A stretch of DNA of 13,396 nt from Roseilinea sp034431495 (GCA_034431495.1 DAOUDB010000255.1:1-13396); one strand, 5' to 3'; positions 1 to 5,701 are shown, numbered from the stretch's first letter. Translations and numbers: made by a program. The notes: generated from the letters alone by a model not told the origin.

Positions 1-180
1 CTCGGCCTGATACACGTCGGCCAGCGGCTGGCCGGTGGACGGCTCGTAGGTGGTGAAGGTATGGCCGGCCTGCGCGGACGTCCACTGCCCGCCAATGAGC
101 AACCGGCCGGGCAGCCGGCGCAGAAAAGCCAGCGTGTCTGGGGAAAGTTGAGATTCGTATGGGATGGCGCGCATCGTCAT
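1..180 (-). CDS. Aldehyde dehydrogenase family protein, N-terminal part (runs off the window)
   Basis: Only the first 60 residues are present; the gene continues beyond base 1. After a roughly 25-residue lead comes the N-terminal signature of NAD(P)-dependent aldehyde dehydrogenases: L-I-G-G-Q-W, then a Ser/Ala-rich turn, then T-Y-E-P-S-T-G-Q-P-L-A-D-V. This matches the family pattern (I-G-G-E-W ... N-P-A-T-G-E-x-L) that begins the Rossmann-fold cofactor domain. The catalytic Cys and Glu lie outside the window, so substrate cannot be inferred. The start is ATG at 180; a second ATG at 174 is possible. No Shine-Dalgarno motif precedes it, but a TACAAT box lies 8 nt upstream, so the mRNA may be leaderless. 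It is divergent from the plus-strand cluster. The family call is fairly sure; nothing finer is. Confidence 0.82.
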   Translation of the reverse strand, partial: MTMRAIPYESQLSPDTLAFLRRLPGRLLIGGQWTSAQAGHTFTTYEPSTGQPLADVYQAE

Positions 181-188
181 AGGGGCCT

Positions 189-194
189 ATTGTA
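189..194 (-). promoter_or_regulatory. Possible -10 box for the aldehyde dehydrogenase gene
   Basis: On the minus strand the hexamer TACAAT ends 8 nt before the ATG at 180. Transcription would then begin at or next to the start codon, giving a leaderless message, which fits the lack of a Shine-Dalgarno sequence. No convincing -35 hexamer was found at 16-18 bp; the place where it would lie is inside the GATTGAC repeat tract. Confidence 0.35.
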
Positions 195-195
195 C

Positions 196-252
196 GATTG
201 AGTCATTGACGATTGGAGTTGGAGATTGACGATTGAGCGATTGACGATTGAC
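196..252. repeat. GATTGAC heptamer/octamer tract
   Basis: The tract is built from degenerate copies of GATTGAC and GATTGAG(C), the last three (231-252) nearly perfect and in tandem. It lies between the divergent aldehyde dehydrogenase and the metallo-hydrolase region. The complementary strand reads GTCAATC, clearly related to the TCAATCAC octamers at 2851-2884. It belongs to a second repeat family, distinct from the ATTTTGG tracts. Confidence 0.75.
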
Positions 253-433
253 GCCTCCGGTGAAATATGCTCAGGCGGTGACCGCGACCGGCGCGAGCGT
301 CACGTGCATGTGCTGTCATCGGCGACGCGCGTCATTTTCATCCCGCTGCGGCGAACCCACGGTCCATGAACAACGCTTACCCTCTTCCCGCCTGCTTCAT
401 CCTTTACAATTGCCGCCTGGAGACCCGAAACCT
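253..433. other. Non-coding stretch before the metallo-hydrolase gene
   Basis: An open frame runs through this stretch in phase with the downstream hydrolase, but its translation is Cys- and Arg-rich with no family resemblance, and the hydrolase fold begins only near 491. It is read here as intergenic. The only item seen is a TACAAT box at 405-410 followed by a GGAGA at 419-423. No RNA gene or terminator was recognised. Confidence 0.5.
405..410 (+). promoter_or_regulatory. Possible -10 box and ribosome-binding site for the metallo-hydrolase gene
   Basis: TACAAT at 405-410 is followed by GGAGA at 419-423, which is 10 nt before an in-frame GTG at 434. No clear -35 was found. If GTG 434 is used, the first 19 residues include a heptamer-repeat peptide. 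If ATG 491 is used, the repeat is the 5' untranslated leader. Confidence 0.3.
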
Positions 434-443
434 GTGACTGCCC

Positions 444-481
444 CAATCCCCAATCCAAAATCCCAAATCCAAAATCCCAAA
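444..481. repeat. Heptamer repeat tract A (CCAAAAT type)
   Basis: Degenerate tandem copies of CCAAAAT with variants CCCAAAT and CCCCAAT. The tract ends 9 nt before ATG 491 and lies between the putative GGAGA ribosome-binding site and the conserved start of the hydrolase. Confidence 0.85.
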
Positions 482-490
482 GCGATCGAG

Positions 491-1294
491 ATGCTCTTCC
501 TCGGCACCGGCCCGGCGATGGGGTTGAACGGCAGAACCACCAGTTGTTATCTCCTGCGCGTCGGCGACCGGCGCATTCTGATCGACTGCGGGCCGGCCAT
601 CATCCAGCAACTGCACGAGACGGGCGTCGCGCCGCACCAGATCGACGACGTGTGCTTCACCCACGCCCACGCCGACCACGCGCTGGGCTATCCGATGCTT
701 ATGTTGTGGCGGCTGTTCAAAGCGCCGGCCGGCGTGGGGCTGCCGCGCATCATCGCCAGCGAAACCGTGTTGACGGCGCTGGATGGCATCATGCAACATG
801 CGCTGGCCAGCGAAGCTGAACTGGCGATAGCCGCGCCACGCATCGCTCTGCCAACCGACGCGCCGGCCAGTCTGCCGTTCGACGCCGACATCACCCTGCG
901 CACATGGCCGATGGCGCACTCGCCCTACGCGCCGACGCTGGGCCTGCGCTTCGAGATCGGCGCGCCGCCGGCGCAGAAGATCATCGCGTTCACCGGCGAC
1001 ACCGGCCCATGCGACAACGTTGCGCCGCTGGCACAGAACGCCGACCTGCTGGTGCATGAAGCCACATTCAGCGCGCGCCTGAAGCCAGAGCTGGCCGGCG
1101 GCGCGTTCGGCCACAGCACGGCGCAAATTGCCGGCCGGCACGCTGCCGCCGCGCGCGTGAAACGCCTGGCGCTGGTTCACCTCGACGTGAACGAGGAAGG
1201 GCAGGAGACACTGTTCATCGAAGAAGCCGCCGCCGAGTACGCCGGGCCGGTCAGCGCGCCCTTCGCCGGCGTGCTGTTCACGATCCAGGGCTGA
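491..1294 (+). CDS. RNase Z-like metallo-beta-lactamase-fold hydrolase
   Basis: A 267-residue protein opening directly on the fold's first strand (M-L-F-L-G-T-G). The dinuclear metal site is visible: H58-x-H60-x-D62-H63 (T-H-A-H-A-D-H), H143 in A-H-S-P-Y, D170 in F-T-G-D-T-G-P-C, G-H-S-T at 207-210 and H230 in L-V-H-L. The F-T-G-D-T and G-H-S-T ... V-K-x-L-x-L-V-H elements are those of RNase Z and its relatives. It is shorter than classical RNase Z (about 300 residues), has H-A-H-A-D-H in place of H-L-H-G-D-H, and shows no obvious tRNA-binding exosite arm. tRNA 3' processing is therefore possible but not shown; another phosphodiesterase or hydrolase role is equally open. ATG 491 is chosen because homology starts there; GTG 434 has the better ribosome-binding site and would add a repeat-encoded tail. 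Confidence 0.85.
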   Translation: MLFLGTGPAMGLNGRTTSCYLLRVGDRRILIDCGPAIIQQLHETGVAPHQIDDVCFTHAHADHALGYPMLMLWRLFKAPAGVGLPRIIASETVLTALDGIMQHALASEAELAIAAPRIALPTDAPASLPFDADITLRTWPMAHSPYAPTLGLRFEIGAPPAQKIIAFTGDTGPCDNVAPLAQNADLLVHEATFSARLKPELAGGAFGHSTAQIAGRHAAAARVKRLALVHLDVNEEGQETLFIEEAAAEYAGPVSAPFAGVLFTIQG

Positions 1295-1334
1295 GGGTTG
1301 GTAGGGTTCGGCAAGGTTCTAAAGGTTTGAGAAG
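1295..1334. repeat. Degenerate GGTT-rich microrepeat
   Basis: Between the hydrolase stop and the PLP enzyme, the motif (A)GGTT recurs about every 8-12 bases, ending in the near-duplicate AAGGTTCTA AAGGTTTGA (1313-1330). It looks like a third degenerate short-unit repeat, but this copy is too small for a firm call. Confidence 0.35.
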
Positions 1335-1357
1335 CGCGCGTCGAGCAGGGCTACAAT
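1327..1357 (+). promoter_or_regulatory. Possible promoter for the PLP enzyme gene
   Basis: TTGAGA (1327-1332, five of six matches to TTGACA) is followed after 19 bp by TACAAT (1352-1357). This is the best two-box promoter candidate on the plus strand, although the spacer is longer than the usual 17 bp. The -10 box runs straight into heptamer tract B, so the repeat would start the transcript. Confidence 0.4.
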
Positions 1358-1394
1358 CCAGAATCCCAAATCCAAAATCCAAAATCCAAAATCG
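1355..1394. repeat. Heptamer repeat tract B (CCAAAAT type)
   Basis: Three perfect tandem CCAAAAT-type units follow two degenerate ones. It lies immediately before ATG 1401. Together with tract C, 24 bp away, it forms a pair with the same internal order of variants (AATCCCAAATCCAAAATCC), which suggests that one arose from the other. Confidence 0.88.
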
Positions 1395-1400
1395 AGTTGT

Positions 1401-2843
1401 ATGGGCGCACACTCCACAATCCCAAATCCAAAATCCAAAATCGTGTGGCCGACTTTTGAGGAGCTATTGCACCCGGAGACGATCGACCCGGCCATTCTTG
1501 CCCGCGCCGACCGCGCCCGCGTGGAAGACCCGCTCGACCCCGTCAACCTGTTCAACATCAACTGGCGCAAACCGCCGGCAGAAGGACAGGCCGGCGCGCC
1601 GGGCGAACGCCCGATCAACGCCTTCGTCATGCCCCACGCGCTCACCGGCGTGGACGCCGAGATCGTCTTGTTAACGGCGAAAGATTTTCCGACCGGCAGC
1701 CACAAGGTCGGGCCGGCGTACTCGGTGTTGATCGAGCACTATGTCGAGGGGCTGATCGACCCGGCCAAACACACGCTGGTCTTCCCCAGCACGGGCAACT
1801 ATGGCATCGGCGGAGCGTGGGTGGGCCGGCGGGCCGGCTTCGACAGCATGGTGATTTTGCCCGAAGGCATGAGCCGCGAACGCTTCGAGATGATCGAACA
1901 CTTCGGCGCGCGCTACACCAAAACCTATGGCAGCGAGTCGAACGTGAAAGAAATCTACGACGAGTGCAACCGGCTCACGCGCGAGCACCCCGGCCAGATC
2001 GTCATCCTCAACCAGTTCGCCGAGATGGGCAACTACCGCTTTCACTACCACGTCACCGGCAACACGGCGCTGGAGATGGAGCAGCAGTTGTGCGCGCAAC
2101 TCGGCACGCGCGGCATCGCGGCGTTCTGCTCGGCGATGGGCAGCGCCGGCACCATCGCTGCCGGTGACCGCATCAAGCAGGCGTTCCCCGACTGCAAGAT
2201 CGTCGGCCTGGAGCCTGTGCAGTGCCCTACCCTCTACAACAACGGCTACGGCAGCCACGAGATTCAGGGCATCGGCGATAAGCACGTGACGTGGATCCAC
2301 CACGTGACGAATATGGACGGCCTGGCCTGTGTGGATGACATGGAGTGCCTGCTCGTCCTGCGCGTGTTCACGCAGCCGGAAGGCAGCGCGGCGCTGGTGA
2401 AGCATTACGGGATCAGCGAGAGCGACGCGCAGGCCATCGCCGGCATCTTTGGCATCAGCGGCGTGTGCAATCTGATCGGCGCGATCAAGACGGCCAAGCA
2501 TTTCGGGCTGGGCCGGCGCGATCTGATCGTCACCGTAGCGACCGACACGGTGGCGCGCTACCACTCCACCATGCAGTGGATGGCCGAACAACACGGCCCG
2601 CTGAGCGCAGCCGACTGTCAGGCCACCGTGGATCATCTGCTGCGCAACCAGAAAACCGACTGGTTCAAAGACGGCACGCCGGAGAATCGCCGGCAGTGGC
2701 ACAACCTGAAGTACTACACGTGGGTCGAGCAACAGGGCAAAACGGTACAAGAGCTGAACGCACAGCTCGACCCGGAATGGTGGCTGGCGCAACAGGCCAA
2801 AATCCCTGAGATCGACCGGCGCATCCTGGCCCTGCGTGATTAG
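1401..2843 (+). CDS. PLP-dependent enzyme, fold type II (tryptophan synthase beta superfamily)
   Basis: A 480-residue protein. The Schiff-base lysine is K102 in T-G-S-H-K-V-G-P-A. The substrate-binding loop is S130-T-G-N-Y-G135, and a Gly-rich phosphate loop appears as M-G-S-A-G-T-I-A near residue 250. These are hallmarks of the cysteine synthase / threonine synthase / serine-threonine dehydratase superfamily. It is longer than simple cysteine synthases because of an N-terminal extension before K102 and a helical C-terminal tail of about 100 residues. The reaction is not predictable; a beta-elimination or replacement on an amino acid is likely. Residues 7-14 (I-P-N-P-K-S-K-I) are repeat-encoded from tract C. 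GTG 1443, directly after that tract, is an alternative start that would remove them. No Shine-Dalgarno motif precedes either start. The family is sure, the substrate is not. Confidence 0.87.
   Translation: MGAHSTIPNPKSKIVWPTFEELLHPETIDPAILARADRARVEDPLDPVNLFNINWRKPPAEGQAGAPGERPINAFVMPHALTGVDAEIVLLTAKDFPTGSHKVGPAYSVLIEHYVEGLIDPAKHTLVFPSTGNYGIGGAWVGRRAGFDSMVILPEGMSRERFEMIEHFGARYTKTYGSESNVKEIYDECNRLTREHPGQIVILNQFAEMGNYRFHYHVTGNTALEMEQQLCAQLGTRGIAAFCSAMGSAGTIAAGDRIKQAFPDCKIVGLEPVQCPTLYNNGYGSHEIQGIGDKHVTWIHHVTNMDGLACVDDMECLLVLRVFTQPEGSAALVKHYGISESDAQAIAGIFGISGVCNLIGAIKTAKHFGLGRRDLIVTVATDTVARYHSTMQWMAEQHGPLSAADCQATVDHLLRNQKTDWFKDGTPENRRQWHNLKYYTWVEQQGKTVQELNAQLDPEWWLAQQAKIPEIDRRILALRD
1419..1442. 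repeat. Heptamer repeat tract C, inside the 5' end of the PLP enzyme frame
   Basis: Copies of CCAAAAT in the same orientation as tract B, read in frame as N-P-K-S-K-I if translation starts at ATG 1401. It ends exactly at GTG 1443, the alternative start. Whether it is coding or leader cannot be decided from sequence alone. Confidence 0.85.
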
Positions 2844-2850
2844 CCAGTCG

Positions 2851-2884
2851 TCAATCACTCAACCGCTCAATCACTCAATCACTC
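2851..2884. repeat. TCAATCAC octamer tandem repeat
   Basis: Four octamers in a row: TCAATCAC, TCAACCGC, TCAATCAC, TCAATCAC, then a partial TCC. The tract fills most of the 48-bp gap between the PLP enzyme stop and ATG 2892. It is related to the GATTGAC tract at 196-252 in opposite orientation. No Shine-Dalgarno motif remains between it and the next start. Confidence 0.85.
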
Positions 2885-2891
2885 CATTCCT

Positions 2892-3368
2892 ATGCTGGCT
2901 TCTCAACTGGACGCGGCGATCGGGCGCTGGCTGTCCCGGCAGCCCAATCTTGACGCCTGCCAATGTCACATACAGATCAAACTCGAATATGGCGATGTGG
3001 AGCCGGCCCAGCGCGCGCGGCTGGAACTGCCGGGGTGGGTCATCATCGACTGGGGCGCGCGCGGCACCGGCATCTCGGCCAGGCGTGCCGCGCCGGCTGC
3101 AGGTTATGAGCCGGAAGCAGGCCGGCTGCTCGAAGCGATTGATTCGCTGCTGCTGCGCGCGCACATCCAGATCGTGGTGGCGCCGGCCGATGACTGGGAT
3201 GCCGCCTACAGCGAGGCGTCACTGGCGCCCGACCTGATGCCAGTCATCGACGCCGGGCGCGCCATCCTGCTCAACCTCACCGCTGTGCGCGAAAACGGCG
3301 ACTGGCATGTTGTGCGCGCCTACCAGCCGCCCAACGATGACAACATCGCGCCCGACTTTGGATTTTAG
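2892..3368 (+). CDS. Protein of unknown function, 158 residues
   Basis: Not recognised. It is soluble by appearance: no signal peptide and no membrane segment. It mixes short amphipathic stretches (L-E-A-I-D-S-L-L-L-R, residues 80-90) with probable beta strands (W-V-I-I-D-W near 49-54; H-I-Q-I-V-V-A near 91-97). There are two cysteines, C23 and C25, in D-A-C-Q-C-H. The last four residues (D-F-G-F) and the TAG stop come from heptamer tract D, so the original C-terminus may have been different. Start ATG 2892 directly follows the octamer tract and lacks a Shine-Dalgarno motif. It is co-directional with the PLP gene (48-nt gap) and with the four-helix-bundle gene (22-nt gap, all repeat). The GC-rich codon use matches its neighbours, so it is probably a real gene. 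Confidence 0.68.
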   Translation: MLASQLDAAIGRWLSRQPNLDACQCHIQIKLEYGDVEPAQRARLELPGWVIIDWGARGTGISARRAAPAAGYEPEAGRLLEAIDSLLLRAHIQIVVAPADDWDAAYSEASLAPDLMPVIDAGRAILLNLTAVRENGDWHVVRAYQPPNDDNIAPDFGF

Positions 3369-3388
3369 ATTTTGGATTTTGGATTTGA
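3357..3388. repeat. Heptamer repeat tract D (inverted orientation)
   Basis: The only tract in which ATTTTGG lies on the plus strand: units are TTTGGAT, TTTAGAT, TTTGGAT, TTTGGAT. One G-to-A change creates the TAG stop of the upstream gene (3366-3368). The tract ends 2 nt before ATG 3391. It therefore supplies both the end of one gene and the whole leader of the next. Confidence 0.87.
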
Positions 3389-3390
3389 CC

Positions 3391-3783
3391 ATGGACGAGC
3401 GCCAGTTCAGGAATCGCGCACATCAGATCGCGCTGCGTATCATCCGGCTGGTGGCTGCGCTGCCGCGCGGCAACACAACAGATGTGATCGGCAGGCAGTT
3501 GCTTCGCTCAGGCACATCCATCGGCGCGAATTACCGCGCAGCCTGCCGCGCCAAATCCACAGCCGATATGCTGGCGAAACTGGGAATCGTTGAAGAAGAA
3601 GCTGACGAGTCCTTGTACTGGATCGAGTTGCTGGTGGACGCGGAGATCATTCAACAAGAGCGCGTCAACGATTTGTTGTGTGAGATACACGAAGCGCCGG
3701 CGATGACAGTTGCATCGATCAAAACACTGCGCTTGCGCTCTGCAAATCCGAAATCCAAAATCCTCAATCCAAAATCGCCATGA
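3391..3783 (+). CDS. Four-helix-bundle protein (23S rRNA intervening-sequence protein family)
   Basis: A 130-residue, mostly helical protein with the family core R-S-G-T-S-I-G-A-N-Y-R-A-A (39-51) followed by a long helix (L-A-K-L-G-I-V-E-E-E-A-D-E-S-L-Y-W-I-E-L-L, 61-81). This is typical of the small S23 / four-helix-bundle family (usual length about 115-125). These proteins oligomerise into barrels, are found both inside 23S rRNA intervening sequences and free in genomes, and have no settled biochemical role. A relation to diversity-generating retroelement Avd proteins exists at fold level, but no reverse transcriptase is present here. Residues 118-130 (N-P-K-S-K-I-L-N-P-K-S-P) are encoded by heptamer tract E and are a foreign tail. 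The stop overlaps the next start by 4 nt (ATGA). The start lies 2 nt after tract D, with no Shine-Dalgarno motif. Confidence 0.85.
   Translation: MDERQFRNRAHQIALRIIRLVAALPRGNTTDVIGRQLLRSGTSIGANYRAACRAKSTADMLAKLGIVEEEADESLYWIELLVDAEIIQQERVNDLLCEIHEAPAMTVASIKTLRLRSANPKSKILNPKSP
3744..3777. repeat. Heptamer repeat tract E, coding for a protein tail
   Basis: Degenerate CCAAAAT units (AAATCCG, AAATCCA, AAATCCT, CAATCCA, AAATCG) translated as the last dozen residues of the four-helix-bundle protein. The tract ends 2 nt before the next start, ATG 3780. Confidence 0.85.
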
Positions 3784-4232
3784 TTGTCCCCGAAGCCCGC
3801 ATTCTGGTGTGCGTGATCAACAACCCGCGCGACCTGGAAATTGCGCGCTGGGATCACTGGTATCGCATGCCGGTCAAACACGCGCCGGCCGACTACCTGG
3901 CCGACATCCTCGCCTTCTACCTCACCGCCGCCTTCGGCGATGAGAAATGGGCTATCCACGAATACGCGCACGTGCGGGGGCACGAGTTGGTCCGGCGCGT
4001 CGATCTGTTCCCCGATCAGCCGGATCATCCGCGCGCGCGCGACCTGTACTACAAGATGCAGCTTGGTCCTTTGCAGCGCCTCTCGCGTCCCATCCCATCG
4101 CTCAAATGGCGGCGCATCACTTTTCTTCAGACCACCGGCGACCGTTTCCTGAATGCGCTCGATGTGAGCGAACTGGTTGAAAGCAGCGCCGATGGCGCGC
4201 GTTTTGTGACTTTGATGGACGAGGAGGAATGA
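3780..4232 (+). CDS. Conserved-looking protein of unknown function, 150 residues
   Basis: No named family recognised, though the organisation looks conserved rather than random. Landmarks are I-L-V-C-V-I-N-N-P-R-D (8-18), the aromatic W-D-H-W-Y-R-M-P-V-K-H-A-P (24-36), H-E-Y-A-H-V-R-G-H-E-L-V-R-R (60-73), then L-F-P-D-Q-P-D-H-P-R-A-R-D-L-Y-Y-K-M-Q-L-G-P-L near 76-98, and K-W-R-R-I-T-F (109-115). It is rich in His, Trp and Arg, with no membrane segment or signal peptide. A nucleic-acid-related role would be a guess. It overlaps both neighbours by 4 nt (ATGA at 3780-3783 and at 4229-4232), so translation is probably coupled into ssnA, and its stop codon lies just after the GAGGAGG that serves ssnA. 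Confidence 0.75.
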   Translation: MIVPEARILVCVINNPRDLEIARWDHWYRMPVKHAPADYLADILAFYLTAAFGDEKWAIHEYAHVRGHELVRRVDLFPDQPDHPRARDLYYKMQLGPLQRLSRPIPSLKWRRITFLQTTGDRFLNALDVSELVESSADGARFVTLMDEEE

Positions 4233-5602
4233 TGCTCATCATTCACGGGACGTTGCTCACCATGAGCGAACCGAATCAGGTGATCGAGGACGGCGCGGTG
4301 CTGGTGCGCGATGGCATCATCGCAGACCTCGGCGCCAGCGCCGAATTGCTGGCGCGACACGGCGCGTCCGAAACCACCGTCATCGACTGCCGCAATCAAC
4401 AATCCAATCCAAAATCCAAAATCCAAAATCCAAAATTGATCCTGCCGGCCAACATTTGCGCCCATACCCATTTCTACGGCGCATTTGCGCGCGGCATGGC
4501 CATCCCCGGCGAGCCGGCCAGCAATTTCGTCGAGATTCTGCAGCGGCTGTGGTGGCGGCTCGACCTGGCGCTCGACCTCGAAGCTGTCCGATACTCGGCG
4601 CTGGTCTGTCTGATCGACGCGATCAAACACGGCACAACCACGCTGATCGATCATCACGCCAGCCCCAACGCGATCGATGGCTCGCTGGACGTGATTGGCG
4701 AGGCAGTAAACGCAGCCGGCCTGCGCGCAGCCCTGTGCTATGAAGTGACCGATCGCAACGGGCTGGAAGGGGCCTGGGCCGGCATCGAAGAGAATGCCCG
4801 CTTTGCGCGACAGGTCTCACAGCGCAGATCAGGCGCCCTCAGAGCCGCCGTCGGCATCCACGCCTCGTTCACCGTCAGCAACGCCACACTCGACGCATGC
4901 GTGGCAGCCGCAAATGAAGCCGACATCCCGCTGCATCTGCACGTCGCCGAGGATCAGGCCGATCAAGACGACGCACTGGGCAAATACCAGATGCGCGTGA
5001 TCGAGCGACTGGCCGCGCGCGGGGCGTTGACCGAGCGCACCCTATGCGCACACTGCGTGCATGTGAATGACCGCGAGATCGCGTTGTTGGCCGAAAGCGG
5101 CGCCAAAGTGGTTCATCAGCCGCGCAGCAACATGAACAACGGGGTTGGCGTGGCGCCAATCGAAACCATGCTGGAGGCCGGGGTGTGCGTTGGGCTGGGC
5201 AACGACGGCTTCAGCAACGACGCCTTCGCCGAAATGAAAGTGGCCGACATGATCCACAAACTGGGCCGGCGCGATCCGCGCGCGATGGGGGCGGACAAAG
5301 TGGTGCGGCTGGCCTACGTCAACAACACGCGCATCGGGCAGGTGTTCTGGCCGGAACTGACCGGCGCGCTGGAAGTCGGCGCGCCGGCCGATCTCATCTT
5401 GATGGACTATCAGCCGTACACACCGTTGAACGCCGGCAACGCGCCCTGGCACATGCTGTTTGGCATGAGTGGCGGCATGGTCACCGACACCCTGTGCAAC
5501 GGGCGCTGGCTGATGCGCAATCGGCAACTGCTGACACTCGACGACGCCGAAATCTGCGCCAAAGCACAAGAGGTTGCCCGCAGGGTATGGGCGCGATTGT
5601 AG
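4229..5602 (+). CDS. ssnA: SsnA-type aminohydrolase (amidohydrolase superfamily)
   Basis: A 457-residue TIM-barrel metal hydrolase, close to the roughly 440 residues of enterobacterial SsnA. Metal ligands are visible: H79-T-H81, H238 in H-L-H-V-A-E, H275 in C-A-H-C-V-H and D326 in G-N-D-G. The stretches L-W-W-R-L-D (107-112), I-D-H-H-A-S-P (140-146), R-S-N-M-N-N (299-304) and F-G-M-S-G-G (411-416) match SsnA rather than generic cytosine or atrazine deaminases. SsnA is a putative deaminase whose substrate is unproven; in enterobacteria it sits with selenium-dependent hydroxylase genes, none of which are seen here. Residues 55-69 are a repeat-encoded insertion (tract F) between the small beta domain and the barrel. 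GAGGAGG at 4221-4227 favours the second ATG (4232); ATG 4229 overlaps the previous stop. Confidence 0.88.
   Translation: MMLIIHGTLLTMSEPNQVIEDGAVLVRDGIIADLGASAELLARHGASETTVIDCRNQQSNPKSKIQNPKLILPANICAHTHFYGAFARGMAIPGEPASNFVEILQRLWWRLDLALDLEAVRYSALVCLIDAIKHGTTTLIDHHASPNAIDGSLDVIGEAVNAAGLRAALCYEVTDRNGLEGAWAGIEENARFARQVSQRRSGALRAAVGIHASFTVSNATLDACVAAANEADIPLHLHVAEDQADQDDALGKYQMRVIERLAARGALTERTLCAHCVHVNDREIALLAESGAKVVHQPRSNMNNGVGVAPIETMLEAGVCVGLGNDGFSNDAFAEMKVADMIHKLGRRDPRAMGADKVVRLAYVNNTRIGQVFWPELTGALEVGAPADLILMDYQPYTPLNAGNAPWHMLFGMSGGMVTDTLCNGRWLMRNRQLLTLDDAEICAKAQEVARRVWARL
4394..4437. repeat. Heptamer repeat tract F, in frame inside ssnA
   Basis: Four near-perfect tandem units of CCAAAAT, the cleanest copy in the window, with degenerate edges. 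It is translated as Q-S-N-P-K-S-K-I-Q-N-P-K and keeps the ssnA frame open. It lies in the loop between V-I-D-C-R and L-I-L-P-A, where relatives have only a one- or two-residue turn. Confidence 0.92.
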
Positions 5603-5615
5603 GGGCGAGTCTGAG

Positions 5616-5655
5616 TGTAGAGCCTTATTATTTCGTGCCTTGACAATCTCATAAA
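5616..5655 (+). repeat. Left terminal inverted repeat of the IS remnant
   Basis: Outer end TGTAGAGCC, conserved core TTCGTGCC (5632-5639) and inner block TCTCATAAA (5647-5655). It pairs with the reverse complement of 6061-6102 with nine mismatches and two single-base gaps. The three outermost mismatches are all transitions. Confidence 0.75.
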
Positions 5656-5701
5656 GTCGCGCCCCTTGTGTGCGGAATTTGCCGCATAAGGAGGCAAGCC
5701 G

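Noticed and set aside
248..490. N-terminal extension of the metallo-hydrolase up to 248
   Set aside because: The first 62 residues have no fold similarity and read through a promoter-like region and repeat; the conserved fold begins at 491. GTG 434 remains a possible start.
404..1180. A 258-codon minus-strand frame opposite the metallo-hydrolase
   Set aside because: It is antisense to a protein with intact metal-binding motifs and has no domain resemblance.
1671..2858. A 395-codon open frame on the minus strand opposite the PLP enzyme
   Set aside because: It is a shadow of a clearly recognisable enzyme in GC-rich DNA; its translation is rich in Arg, Ala and Val with no family motif.
3391..3783. 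Diversity-generating retroelement (Avd-like accessory protein)
   Set aside because: The protein is fold-related only; there is no reverse transcriptase and no template/variable repeat pair in the window.
444..4437. CRISPR array
   Set aside because: The repeats are 7-8 bp tandem units in scattered short tracts, with no 25-40 bp repeats, no regular spacers and no cas genes.
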